The translations under genes and the position numbers were made by a program. Below, in pieces: positions 35,270-44,837 of a DNA stretch of 64,000 bases (positions are counted from its first letter, which is position 1; each line of letters begins with the position of its first letter). The DNA is from Tepidamorphaceae bacterium. GTDB taxonomy: Bacteria > Pseudomonadota > Alphaproteobacteria > Rhizobiales > Tepidamorphaceae. A model generated the notes under the pieces. It had not been told where the DNA came from. It did not search any database and was given only the letters and a program-made list of their open reading frames with translations. The stretch is from assembly GCA_028279445.1 (NCBI GenBank), contig JANQNT010000022.1, positions 1-64,000 of the forward strand. Reading direction: 5' to 3'.

Positions 35270-35716
35270 TCATCCCAGGAAGCGCTCACGCAGGGTCTCG
35301 TCCGGGACGAGGCATGTATCGCAGCGCCCGAAGATCGCGTAGCGGTTGCGCGCGATCCGGTCGTAGAGCCAGTCCTTCAAACCGCGCGGCAGTACACGAA
35401 GCGCTCCTAACGCCCGCCACGGCCAGCCGAGCCTGCCCATCACCACGCAAAAGGCATCGAGCTTCTCGTGAAACGTGCCGTCGACGAACACGAGCACGGT
35501 GTCGTAGTCACTGGATTTCAGTTCCAGCGCGCGATAGAGCGCTTCGCCTGTCTCGGTCTGCGCGATCAGGAAGGAGAACCGGGCCTGCCGGTCATGCCTG
35601 AGAACAAAGCGCACGAACCCGTTGCACAACACGCAGACACCATCGAAGACGATGATGTTCCCGGCGGCAAGCGCGGGCAGGATGTCGATGGTAGCATCGC
35701 TGATAGGGCGGGCCAT
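35270..35716 (-). CDS. DCC family thiol-disulfide oxidoreductase (DUF393)
   Basis: The product has 148 residues. It carries the family signature IIVFDGVCVLCNGFVRFVL with the D-x-x-C-x-x-C motif, then RFSFLIAQTETGEALYRAL, YDTVLVFVDG and a C-terminal IFGRCDTCLVPDETLRERFL with a further Cys pair. Members are small thioredoxin-fold-like proteins. It is followed by the rpoD gene in the same direction after a 137-base gap but is probably transcribed separately. The substrate is unknown. Confidence 0.88.
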   Translation of the reverse strand: MARPISDATIDILPALAAGNIIVFDGVCVLCNGFVRFVLRHDRQARFSFLIAQTETGEALYRALELKSSDYDTVLVFVDGTFHEKLDAFCVVMGRLGWPWRALGALRVLPRGLKDWLYDRIARNRYAIFGRCDTCLVPDETLRERFLG

Positions 35717-35853
35717 GGCCCATATCCGCTCATCACCCTGTCAAGAGCAAGGCGGCAATTTGCGCCGGAGTAGGCAGGTGACCCGATCAGCCCGCCAAGC
35801 GCCGGCGACGCCGGGACAAGCTGATCGGCAAGCAAGAAGAACCGTCAGCCCAC

Positions 35854-37935
<2,082 letters not shown>

Positions 37936-38014
37936 TCGGTTTCTCCCGACAACCCCTGCGGTCATGACCGCGGGTGCGTTCTGCGTATTCGCCGTGCCGT
38001 GGCGGGCTCAAGCC

Positions 38015-38058
38015 GGGGAGCAAGCCCCCTCAGGAGCAAGGCCCCTCAGGAGCAAGGC
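38015..38058. repeat. 16-bp tandem repeat in the rpoD leader
   Basis: CCCTCAGGAGCAAGGC occurs twice head to tail (38027-38042 and 38043-38058), with a third partial copy GGGGAGCAAGCC just before (38015-38026). It lies between dnaG and rpoD, about 80 bases upstream of the rpoD start. Copy number may vary between strains. Confidence 0.75.
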
Positions 38059-38220
38059 CCCGGCCCCGCCAGGCCATGCCGCATTTCACCACCCGTTGTG
38101 CCCGAACCCGGTAAAGCCCCTGTTAACCGTGCCCGAACCCGTGCTCTGCCCGCAATCGCCATCGCGACCGCGCAACGCTTCGGCAAACGTGCATTGAGAC
38201 GCTTGAAACGTATAAAAAGC

Positions 38221-40161
38221 TCAGAATGTCCGGACCGGGCGCCCGGAGAGTGCTCCGAACCCGTCCAGAAGCGCCTCTGTGCCTTCCGCCTTTTCCAGTT
38301 CCGCCAGGATGGATTGCAAACGCGCCCAATTGGCATCGTTCAGGTTGTCCCGGCAAGCCGCCTCCGCAGCTTCGAGAGACTTATGTAACGTATTGATCTT
38401 GCGGTGCAAGGCCAATATGTGGCGCAGGCCCGCTTCGGCGTCTGATTCGGCCGAATCAGTCCCCGCAAACCAGTCCATCCGCGTCAGGCCCCGCGATTCG
38501 ATGCGCGCCAGCACGCCGTCGAGGCCACGCCGTTGTAACGTGTCGCGAATCGCCGCCCGCCGGGCATCGGTGTCCGCGTCACCCGCCATGTCGGATCTGT
38601 CCGACATGTCAATCTCGGCGGCCGCATCGACGATGGCGCCGCGCAGGGCCTCCAGATCGGCGTGGCTGAGCGCCATCTCCGCGACATCCTCGGCGAACAG
38701 GTCGATCAAGGCGGGATGGTTGACCAGCGCCAGCAGGATCACCGATTCACGGTGCGGCAGGTCCCGGGCACCGGTGACCAGCGCGCTGCGCTTCAGGCTG
38801 TCGCTGGCACCACGCGTTGCGGAGAAAGCGGCCTCGCCACGCGACCGGTCGCGGCGCGGGCGACGCCCCTGCGCCGGCTGCTGGCCCTGATCGCGGGCGA
38901 ACAGCTCACGCACCCGCGCACCGATCTCCTCGCCATAGTGGCGGCGCACGGTCTCCTCGCGAATGCTGCGCACCTTGTCGCGCAGATGCGCTTCGAAAGC
39001 AGCCCGCTGCTCCGGCGTTTCCAGCGGCTGCGCATCGACCGCCTGGGACCAGACGATATCGACAAGGCTGCGGGCCGATTCCAGCACGCGCGCCAGCGCC
39101 TCACGCCCCTGGTCGCGCAGCAGGTCGTCCGGGTCCTGGCCTTCCGGCAACAGCGCAAATCTGAGGCTCTTGCCCGGCTGTAGCGACGGCAGCGCCAGAT
39201 CGGCGGCGCGGTGAGCGGCGCGCAGGCCAGCGCCGTCGCCGTCGAAACACAGCACCGGCTCGTCCGCCATGCGCCAGAGCAGCGCCAGTTGTTGTTCGGT
39301 CAGCGCGGTACCGAGCGGCGCGACCGTATTGGCGAACCCGCCCTCGCTCATGGCGATCACATCCATGTAGCCTTCCACCACGTGGATGCGGCCAGCCTGA
39401 TGCGCGGCCTTGCGCGCGGCGGCGAGGTTGAACAGCGTCTCGCTCTTGTTGAACAGCGGTGTCTCCGGCGAGTTCATGTACTTCGCCGCCACATCCGCCG
39501 ACAGCGCCCGGCCGCCGAAGGCGATCACCCGATTACGCTGATCGGTGATCGGGAACATCACCCGGTCGCGGAAGCGGTCGTAGGAAACGGGGATGTCCTC
39601 GCCGGCGATAATCAGCCCGGCCTCGACCATCTGCTCACCGGTTACGCCGTCCGCGGCAAGGCGCTCCTTCAACGCGTATCGCGCGCCCGGCGCATAACCG
39701 ATGCCGAACTGCTCCTGGGTGCGCTCGTTGAGGCCGCGTCGGGCAAGGTAAGCGCGCGCATGCGCGCCCTCGTCGCCGCCAAGCCATTCGCGGAACAGCT
39801 TCGCGGCCATCTCCATGACGTCGTAGATGCCGGCGCGCTGGCGTTCGCGCGCCTCCATGTGCGGGTCCGCCTTGGGCAGCGGCAGGCCCGCCTCGCCGGC
39901 AAGCCGCTCCACCGCTTCGGGGAAGCTCAGACCCTCCACCTCCATCAGGAAGGTGAAGATGTCGCCGTGCTTGCCGCTGGAAAAGCAGTGGTAGAAGCGC
40001 TTGTCGTCATTGACGAAGAAGGACGGCGTCTTCTCCTTGGTGAACGGGCTGAGACCCGCCATCTCCTTGCCCTGCTTTTTCAACTGCACGCGCCGGCCCA
40101 CCACGGCGGAAACCGGGACGCGGTTGCGGATTTCATCAAGGAAGGAGGGCGGGAATCGCAT
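38221..40161 (-). CDS. dnaG: DNA primase
   Basis: The product has 646 residues from the ATG at 40161 (MRFPPSFLDEIRNRVPVSAV), the usual alphaproteobacterial N terminus. The zinc-binding domain retains the fold (EKTPSFFVNDDKRFYHCFSS) but the four expected ligands read Ser38, Thr41, Cys59 and Ser62, so zinc is probably not bound. The catalytic RNA polymerase domain has RVMFPITDQRNRVIAFGGR, then VVEGYMDVIAMSEGG (toprim acidic Glu) and EPVLCFDGDGAGLRAAHRA with the DGD motif. A C-terminal helicase-binding region follows. It primes replication at the fork. The order dnaG-rpoD is conserved. Confidence 0.96.
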   Translation of the reverse strand: MRFPPSFLDEIRNRVPVSAVVGRRVQLKKQGKEMAGLSPFTKEKTPSFFVNDDKRFYHCFSSGKHGDIFTFLMEVEGLSFPEAVERLAGEAGLPLPKADPHMEARERQRAGIYDVMEMAAKLFREWLGGDEGAHARAYLARRGLNERTQEQFGIGYAPGARYALKERLAADGVTGEQMVEAGLIIAGEDIPVSYDRFRDRVMFPITDQRNRVIAFGGRALSADVAAKYMNSPETPLFNKSETLFNLAAARKAAHQAGRIHVVEGYMDVIAMSEGGFANTVAPLGTALTEQQLALLWRMADEPVLCFDGDGAGLRAAHRAADLALPSLQPGKSLRFALLPEGQDPDDLLRDQGREALARVLESARSLVDIVWSQAVDAQPLETPEQRAAFEAHLRDKVRSIREETVRRHYGEEIGARVRELFARDQGQQPAQGRRPRRDRSRGEAAFSATRGASDSLKRSALVTGARDLPHRESVILLALVNHPALIDLFAEDVAEMALSHADLEALRGAIVDAAAEIDMSDRSDMAGDADTDARRAAIRDTLQRRGLDGVLARIESRGLTRMDWFAGTDSAESDAEAGLRHILALHRKINTLHKSLEAAEAACRDNLNDANWARLQSILAELEKAEGTEALLDGFGALSGRPVRTF

Positions 40162-40302
40162 CAAAGACGTATAGCCATCCGACGACGTGCGGTAAATTTG
40201 CCGCACGCGCCAGACGACCCTTGAGGGCGGTTTATGCCCGCAATCCCAATGCTGTTGTCAGCGCATTGGTCAGTGCTCGTCGCATGAAGCCGGTATCAAG
40301 GG

Positions 40303-40782
40303 TCAGCCCGGCTGCGCCTCCGGCTTGTCGCACAGGATGTGCTTGACCACCGCGCTGGCGCGGCCGAAGTCCATCTGGCCGGGGAAGCGTTCCTTGAGCG
40401 TTGACATGCATTTGCCCATGTCGCGCACGCAGGTGGCGCCGACCTCTTCGACTACTCCGGCACAGGCCTCCTGTACTTCGTCCTCGCTGAGCTGGCGCGG
40501 CAGGAAGGAGCGGATGATCTCCGATTCCTCGCGCTCCTGCTCGACCAGTTCCAGGCGGCCGGCTTCCTCGTAGATCTTGGCGGATTCCTCGCGCTGCTTG
40601 ATCATCTTCTGGAGGATCTGGCGTATCTCGTCGTCGCTGACGCCCTCGTCGCGGCCGGACGAGCGCACGGCGATGTCGCGGTCCTTGATGGCGGCGTTGA
40701 TCAGCCTGAGCGTCGCCATGCGGCGGCGCGCCTGATCGCGCATCGCGCCCTTGAGGGCTTCGTTGATTTCCTGTCGCAGCAT
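40303..40782 (-). CDS. GatB/YqeY domain protein
   Basis: The start at 40782 follows GAGGCACGA. The product has 159 residues with the YqeY features: LRQEINEALKGAMRDQARRR, TLRLINAAIKDRDIAVRS, DDEIRQILQKMIKQREESAK, and AGRLELVEQEREESEIIRS followed by FLPRQLS. The C-terminal part matches the tRNA-binding tail domain of GatB, so a link to tRNA-dependent amidation or tRNA handling is likely, but the role is unproven. It precedes dnaG in the same direction and is divergent from carA, an arrangement conserved in Hyphomicrobiales. Confidence 0.92.
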   Translation of the reverse strand: MLRQEINEALKGAMRDQARRRMATLRLINAAIKDRDIAVRSSGRDEGVSDDEIRQILQKMIKQREESAKIYEEAGRLELVEQEREESEIIRSFLPRQLSEDEVQEACAGVVEEVGATCVRDMGKCMSTLKERFPGQMDFGRASAVVKHILCDKPEAQPG

Positions 40783-41062
40783 TCGTGCCTCGTTGAACAG
40801 CAGGCGCCGGTCCCCCTCCCGCGGCCGCATCCAAACCCGTTGCCGGGCAAAACCCGCCGAAACTGGCGCCTCACACCTAGGGTGTCACCCTAACTCATTG
40901 ATTTTACTGATAGTCTATATCCAGCCCTTGGCTTGACCTCACCGATCGGCTCGCTTAGCTTCCAGCGCGTTTGTTGACGCGTCGATCTTGTCCAGTCAGG
41001 CCCAGGTGCCGACCGCGATCCGCATACCCAAGCGAACCACAGCAAGGACGGCAATATAGGCG

Positions 41063-42298
41063 ATGACGAGCGCATCGGAAAGCACCACGACCGGCTGGCA
41101 GATGCCAAAGCCCACCGCCGCCCTGGTCCTTGCGGACGGGTCGGTGTTCTACGGCCGCGGCCTTGGCGCCACGGGCGAGGCTGTCGGCGAGGTCTGCTTC
41201 AACACGGCGATCACCGGTTATCAGGAGATCCTCACCGATCCCTCCTATGCTGGTCAGATCATTACCTTCACCTTCCCCCACATCGGCAATGTCGGCGCCA
41301 ATGACGAGGACATCGAGACGGCCAACCTGGCATCGGCGTCGGGCGTGCGCGGCTGCGTGCTGCGCGCCGAGGTGACCGACCCGTCGAACTGGCGCGCCGA
41401 GCGGCACTTGAGCGACTGGCTGGCCGCCCGCGGCATCATCGCCATCAGCGGTGTCGACACCCGAGCGCTGACCGCCCTGATCCGCGAAAACGGCATGCCC
41501 AATGGCGTTGTCGCGCACAATGCTGAAGGCAACTTCGACATCGGCGCGCTGAAGGCCATGGCCGCCGACTGGCCGGGCCTTGAGGGCATGGACCTGGTGC
41601 CCGACGTGACGACCGGTCAGCGTTATGACTGGCAGGAAACCTCCTGGCGGCTCGGCGACGGCTATGGCCAGCGCACGGAGGCGGAGCATCACGTCGTGGC
41701 GATCGACTACGGCGTCAAGCGCAACATCCTGCGGCTGCTGGCCGACCGCGGCTGCCGCGTCACCGTGGTGCCCGCGACAACGCCGGCGGAGGATATCCTG
41801 GCGCTTGAGCCCGACGGCATCTTCCTGTCGAACGGTCCCGGTGACCCGGCCGCGACGGGCATATACTCCGTGCCCGTCATCCGCGAACTTCTGGAGTCCG
41901 GTATACCGACCTTCGGTATCTGCCTCGGCCATCAGATGATGGCGCTCGCCGTCGGCGCGACGACCGAGAAGATGCACCAGGGCCACCACGGTGCCAACCA
42001 TCCGGTCAAGGACCACACGACGGACAAGGTGGAGATCGTCTCCATGAACCACGGCTTCGCGGTGCGCTCCGACTCGCTGCCCGCCAATGCCGAGGAGACG
42101 CATGTCTCGCTGTTCGACGGTTCCAATTGCGGCCTGCGGCTGAAGGACAAGCCAGCCTTCTCCGTGCAGCACCACCCGGAAGCCTCGCCCGGCCCCCAGG
42201 ACAGCCATTATCTGTTCACCCGCTTCGTCAACCTGATGCGGGACAAAAAGGGCCTGGAACCGCTGGCCGAACACGCCGAGCCCGGCCAAGCCGCCTGA
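41063..42298 (+). CDS. carA: Carbamoyl-phosphate synthase small subunit
   Basis: The product has 411 residues. The N-terminal domain has KPTAALVLADGSVFYGRGLG, CFNTAITGYQEILTDPSYAG and TFTFPHIGNVGAN. The glutaminase (class I amidotransferase) domain has LSNGPGDPAA, the nucleophile Cys in GICLGHQMMALA, and the His and Glu in SVQHHPEASPGP. It releases ammonia from glutamine for the large subunit, feeding arginine and pyrimidine synthesis. The start at 41063 gives the usual length before KPTA; the Met at 41102 is an alternative. carB lies 3.65 kb downstream instead of next to it. Confidence 0.97.
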   Translation: MTSASESTTTGWQMPKPTAALVLADGSVFYGRGLGATGEAVGEVCFNTAITGYQEILTDPSYAGQIITFTFPHIGNVGANDEDIETANLASASGVRGCVLRAEVTDPSNWRAERHLSDWLAARGIIAISGVDTRALTALIRENGMPNGVVAHNAEGNFDIGALKAMAADWPGLEGMDLVPDVTTGQRYDWQETSWRLGDGYGQRTEAEHHVVAIDYGVKRNILRLLADRGCRVTVVPATTPAEDILALEPDGIFLSNGPGDPAATGIYSVPVIRELLESGIPTFGICLGHQMMALAVGATTEKMHQGHHGANHPVKDHTTDKVEIVSMNHGFAVRSDSLPANAEETHVSLFDGSNCGLRLKDKPAFSVQHHPEASPGPQDSHYLFTRFVNLMRDKKGLEPLAEHAEPGQAA

Positions 42299-42328
42299 GG
42301 CCAGGCCAGCCTGTTGCGTCATACACCG

Positions 42329-42465
42329 CGTCACCCCAGGCAGGTCCGTGAGGACCGTGATCCGGGGTCCACGGGGCAACTGCCACACACGATCTGCCGA
42401 CGGGTTGCTCACAGCAAGGCCGCACTGGACCCCGGATCAGGCACGATGTGCCGTCCGGGGTGACG
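42329..42465. repeat. Palindromic intergenic repeat element (REP/MITE-like)
   Basis: The element starts with CGTCACCCCAGG (42329-42340) and ends with CCGGGGTGACG (42455-42465), forming imperfect terminal inverted repeats. Inside, GATCCGGGGTCCA (42359-42371) is perfectly complementary to TGGACCCCGGATC (42426-42438). It lies just after carA and resembles the GTCA-CCCGG type of palindromic repeats that are scattered in alphaproteobacterial genomes. It may also act as the carA terminator. Confidence 0.7.
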
Positions 42466-42527
42466 ACTTCTGCTTGCTTCCCCGTCGTGCCCCCGCCCTC
42501 CACGCCTCTTGTTTGCTGGCCGCTCGA

Positions 42528-42578
42528 TTGACAATCTAGGTCAATCGTCCTAGTCTTTGATTAGGTCAATTGCCCTAA
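42528..42578 (+). promoter_or_regulatory. Promoter with paired operators upstream of the TetR gene
   Basis: TTGACA lies at 42528-42533 and, 17 bases on, TAGTCT at 42551-42556. Two matching inverted repeats flank the -10 region: CTAGG-N8-CCTAG at 42536-42553 and TTAGG-N8-CCTAA at 42561-42578, with centres 25 bases apart and a shared TCAAT after the left arm. This arrangement fits binding of two TetR dimers and self-repression. Confidence 0.7.
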
Positions 42579-42607
42579 TCGAGCGAACCGAAGCAGCGGG
42601 GACGGTG

Positions 42608-43189
42608 ATGGGTGCGATAACGACGCGCGAACGGATCGTCGAGCAGGCCGACCGGCTGTTCTACGAGCAGGGTTTCGAGACCACCTCCTTCGCCGACATC
42701 GCGGACGCGGTGGGCATCTCGCGCGGCAATTTCTACCACCACTTCAAGTCGAAGGATGCGATCCTGGACGCTGTCATCGCGCGGCGCCTGGCAACCACGC
42801 GCACCATGCTCGACGCATGGCAGGCCGCCGGCGACGACCCGGCGGGCCGTGTCCGCTGCTTCATCCGCATCCTGATCGCCAACCAGGCGAAGATCATGCT
42901 GCACGGCTGCCCGGTTGGCACGCTGGTCACCGAGCTTGCCAAGCTGAACCATCCCGCGCAGGCGCAGGCCAACGCGCTGTTCACGATGTTCCACGACTGG
43001 CTGGCCGAGCAGTTCCGCCGGCTGGGGCGTGAGGCCGACGCGACGGAACTGGCCATGCACCTGCTGGCGCGCAGCCAGGGGGTGGCGACACTGGCCAGCG
43101 CCTTCCGGGACAAGGCGTTCATCGCCGCGGAAGTCGAGGACATGTGCGCCTGGCTCGACGCGCAGGCACGCCATCACGCAACCGGGTAA
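42608..43189 (+). CDS. TetR family transcriptional regulator
   Basis: The start is set at the ATG at 42608 (MGAITTRERIVEQADRLF). The product has 193 residues. The N-terminal TetR helix-turn-helix is clear: FYEQGFETTSFADIADAVG, then ISRGNFYHHFKSKDAILDAV. The C-terminal ligand domain includes KIMLHGCPVGTLVTELAKLN and resembles that of regulators that sense small electrophiles or drugs. It is probably cotranscribed with the YciI-like gene 13 bases downstream and represses both through the two operators upstream. Confidence 0.9.
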   Translation: MGAITTRERIVEQADRLFYEQGFETTSFADIADAVGISRGNFYHHFKSKDAILDAVIARRLATTRTMLDAWQAAGDDPAGRVRCFIRILIANQAKIMLHGCPVGTLVTELAKLNHPAQAQANALFTMFHDWLAEQFRRLGREADATELAMHLLARSQGVATLASAFRDKAFIAAEVEDMCAWLDAQARHHATG

Positions 43190-43202
43190 CGGAGACACAG
43201 AC

Positions 43203-43490
43203 ATGTTCGTCGTTTTTCTGAGGTCCGCCGCCAACAAGGACAAGGCCGCCGCATTCATGCAGGGACACAAGGACTGGCTGCAGGCCGGTTTCGATGACGG
43301 CGTCTTCGCGCTCGCCGGCAGCCTGATGCCGGAAGGGGGCGGCGCCATCCTGGTGCACGGCATCACCCGTGACGACCTTGAACAGCGGGTGCAGGCGGAC
43401 CCGTTTGTCGCCGAGGGCATCGTCACGGAGGACATTGTGGAAATCGCTCCATCACGCACCGACGAGCGGCTGGCATTCATGGCCACCTGA
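43203..43490 (+). CDS. YciI family protein
   Basis: The product has 95 residues. The ATG at 43203 follows GGAGACACAG. The YCII fold is indicated by MFVVFLRSAANKDKAAAFMQ, the conserved His in GHKDWLQAGFDDGVFALAG and the Asp region in ADPFVAEGIVTEDIVEIAP. This ferredoxin-like alpha-beta family has few proven activities. With the TetR regulator in front it forms a two-gene operon, suggesting a role in response to the regulator's ligand. Confidence 0.88.
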   Translation: MFVVFLRSAANKDKAAAFMQGHKDWLQAGFDDGVFALAGSLMPEGGGAILVHGITRDDLEQRVQADPFVAEGIVTEDIVEIAPSRTDERLAFMAT

Positions 43491-43493
43491 GGC

Positions 43494-43868
43494 TCATCGG
43501 CCGGCCGATCCGCCGACAGGCCTGCGGCGAAGCACCCGCGCCACCTTGCGCGTCACGATGCCGGAGGCGCGGCGCACCTCGTCGGGGACGTCATAGGCGC
43601 GCATCAGCACCTCGCCGCCCGGCAGCCCCATCACCTCGCGCTGCACGGCAAGCATCCACAGCGCCCGGGCCGTTTCGGTCACCTGCTTGGGGCGGGCCGC
43701 ATCGTCCCCCGCCATCCGGTTCAACCTGGCAAGATACGCCTCGAAGCGCTTGGCCACGCGGATCAGCGTCTCGCCCCGCTCCATGAACAACTCATGCTCG
43801 AGCGCGGCCATCATGGGCGAACCGGCGTCGCTCGCGCGCATAAGCGACTTGGGCGGACGGACACTCAT
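43494..43868 (-). CDS. Hypothetical protein, 124 residues
   Basis: The start at 43868 (MSVRPPKSLMRASDAGSPMM) is chosen by protein character; the longer open frame to 44129 runs through the terminator stem and is rejected. The product is helical, with FMERGETLIRVAKRFEAYLA and TETARALWMLAVQREVMGLP, and a basic C terminus (VTRKVARVLRRRP). No signal peptide or membrane segment is seen. The stop codon is 3 bases from the stop of the convergent YciI gene. I do not recognise the family. The ribosome site is weak. Confidence 0.6.
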   Translation of the reverse strand: MSVRPPKSLMRASDAGSPMMAALEHELFMERGETLIRVAKRFEAYLARLNRMAGDDAARPKQVTETARALWMLAVQREVMGLPGGEVLMRAYDVPDEVRRASGIVTRKVARVLRRRPVGGSAGR

Positions 43869-43966
43869 CGGGATATCGGCAGAGCGAACATGGGCCTTAC
43901 GATCTCGATACCTTGAAGGTACGGCAGGGCGGCAAGGCAGTCCATTGCGCGGCAGGGATGGTCCAC

Positions 43967-44014
43967 ACAACAAACGGGGCGCGGTCCGAGCCTGGACCGC
44001 GCCCCGTTTGTTGT
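43967..44014 (-). terminator. Very stable 21-bp-stem terminator
   Basis: The arms at 43967-43987 and 43994-44014 are perfectly complementary over 21 bases (ACAACAAACGGGG... against ...CCCCGTTTGTTGT) with the 6-base loop GAGCCT. On the minus strand the descending arm ends in TTTGTTGT. It lies 18 bases after the stop codon of the small minus-strand gene at 44032-44166, which it should terminate. Confidence 0.85.
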
Positions 44015-44031
44015 CGTGATCGCCGCTGGGT

Positions 44032-44166
44032 TCAGCGATCCATGCCAAGCATCTCGGCAATGCGCCGCGACCATGCACCCAGCGTGCATCTGAATGCGGC
44101 GGACCGGTGGAGATCCACACGGTCGGCACCGAGAGCAGACCTGCTGATGAGAATATCCGTTAGCAT
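44032..44166 (-). CDS. Small protein, 44 residues
   Basis: The minus-strand frame starts with ATG at 44166 after a GGAAGGCAGG ribosome site and ends with TGA at 44032. The product begins MLTDILISRSALGADRVDLH and ends AWSRRIAEMLGMDR. The C-terminal part is basic and amphipathic. The strong terminator 18 bases downstream supports a real transcript. It is divergent from the HTH gene at 44448 and shares the intergenic region with four palindromic sites, so it may be the regulated target. The family is unknown. Confidence 0.55.
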   Translation of the reverse strand: MLTDILISRSALGADRVDLHRSAAFRCTLGAWSRRIAEMLGMDR

Positions 44167-44239
44167 TGTCTACCTGCCTTCCGATCTGTGGCGTCAAGAG
44201 GCTCTTGACTCTTGGTTCCACCCCCTGCTGGTATTCAAC

Positions 44240-44332
44240 GCACTGTGTGCGCTTGATGGGCAATATATGCACGTCGTGCGACTCAGTCAAGAAAAAGATG
44301 CACCATGTGCGCCAAGAACATGCACCATGTGC
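44240..44332. promoter_or_regulatory. Array of four GCAC-N3-GTGC operator-like sites
   Basis: The inverted repeat GCAC-N3-GTGC occurs at 44240-44250, 44269-44279, 44300-44310 and 44322-44332. Three of them have the longer form ATGCAC-N3-GTGCG, and the last two are identical over 15 bases. They sit between the divergent 44-residue gene and the XRE-type HTH gene, so this protein is the likely ligand. A related site with a 4-base spacer (GCAC-N4-GTGC) is at 52838-52849. Confidence 0.7.
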
Positions 44333-44447
44333 GCAGATATGATTGATTTTCAGTAGCCGGCTATGTGGATTGTGGGGAGCAAACGTCGCGGACAGGTTGC
44401 ACTGCGGCGATGAATTCGGGTCGGCGGATCGGCGAGACGAAACACCC

Positions 44448-44750
44448 ATGGCAGCAAAACGCAGCAAGCCACCGATGACGCCGGAAGGCTTCCGGGCCTG
44501 GCGCAAGCAGCTTGGCCTGAAGCAGAAGGACGCCGCCGAGATGCTCGGCCTCAAGAAGCGCGTCATCCAGTACTACGAGAAGGGCACCCGCGACGGTAAG
44601 ACGGTCGAGATCCCCAAGACCGTGCGGCTTGCCTGTTACGCCATCTCCAACGGCATCGCCGACTTTGACGGCAGCGGCGGCCTCCAGCCCCCCAACGGCG
44701 CGCACGACGATGACGATGCGGCGCATGACAGCCCTGCGCCGGCCGGATAA
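44448..44750 (+). CDS. XRE-type helix-turn-helix protein
   Basis: The start is set at the ATG at 44448 (MAAKRSKPPMTPEGFRAWRK). The product has 100 residues. A lambda-repressor-like HTH occupies about 10-65: FRAWRKQLGLKQKDAAEMLG, then LKKRVIQYYEKGTRDGK and TVRLACYAISNGIADFDG. The C-terminal tail is acidic and disordered (HDDDDAAHD). It probably binds the four GCAC-N3-GTGC sites upstream and controls itself and the divergent small gene (inference). Confidence 0.85.
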   Translation: MAAKRSKPPMTPEGFRAWRKQLGLKQKDAAEMLGLKKRVIQYYEKGTRDGKTVEIPKTVRLACYAISNGIADFDGSGGLQPPNGAHDDDDAAHDSPAPAG

Positions 44751-44837
44751 GCGCACGCGCGCGTCCTCTGCTAGCATTCCGGCCGTCGGGCTGCGGCCCA
44801 CCATCTGAAGTTCTTAGGCTGTATCCGCGGTGCCGCG

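Noticed and set aside
40232-40834. A 200-codon minus frame overlapping yqeY
   Set aside because: It is out of frame with the conserved YqeY protein and has only low-complexity Arg/Gly/Gln-rich sequence.
43868-44129. N-terminal extension of the 124-residue gene to 44129
   Set aside because: It would translate through the 21-bp terminator stem and across the separate 44-residue gene; the start at 43868 is more natural.
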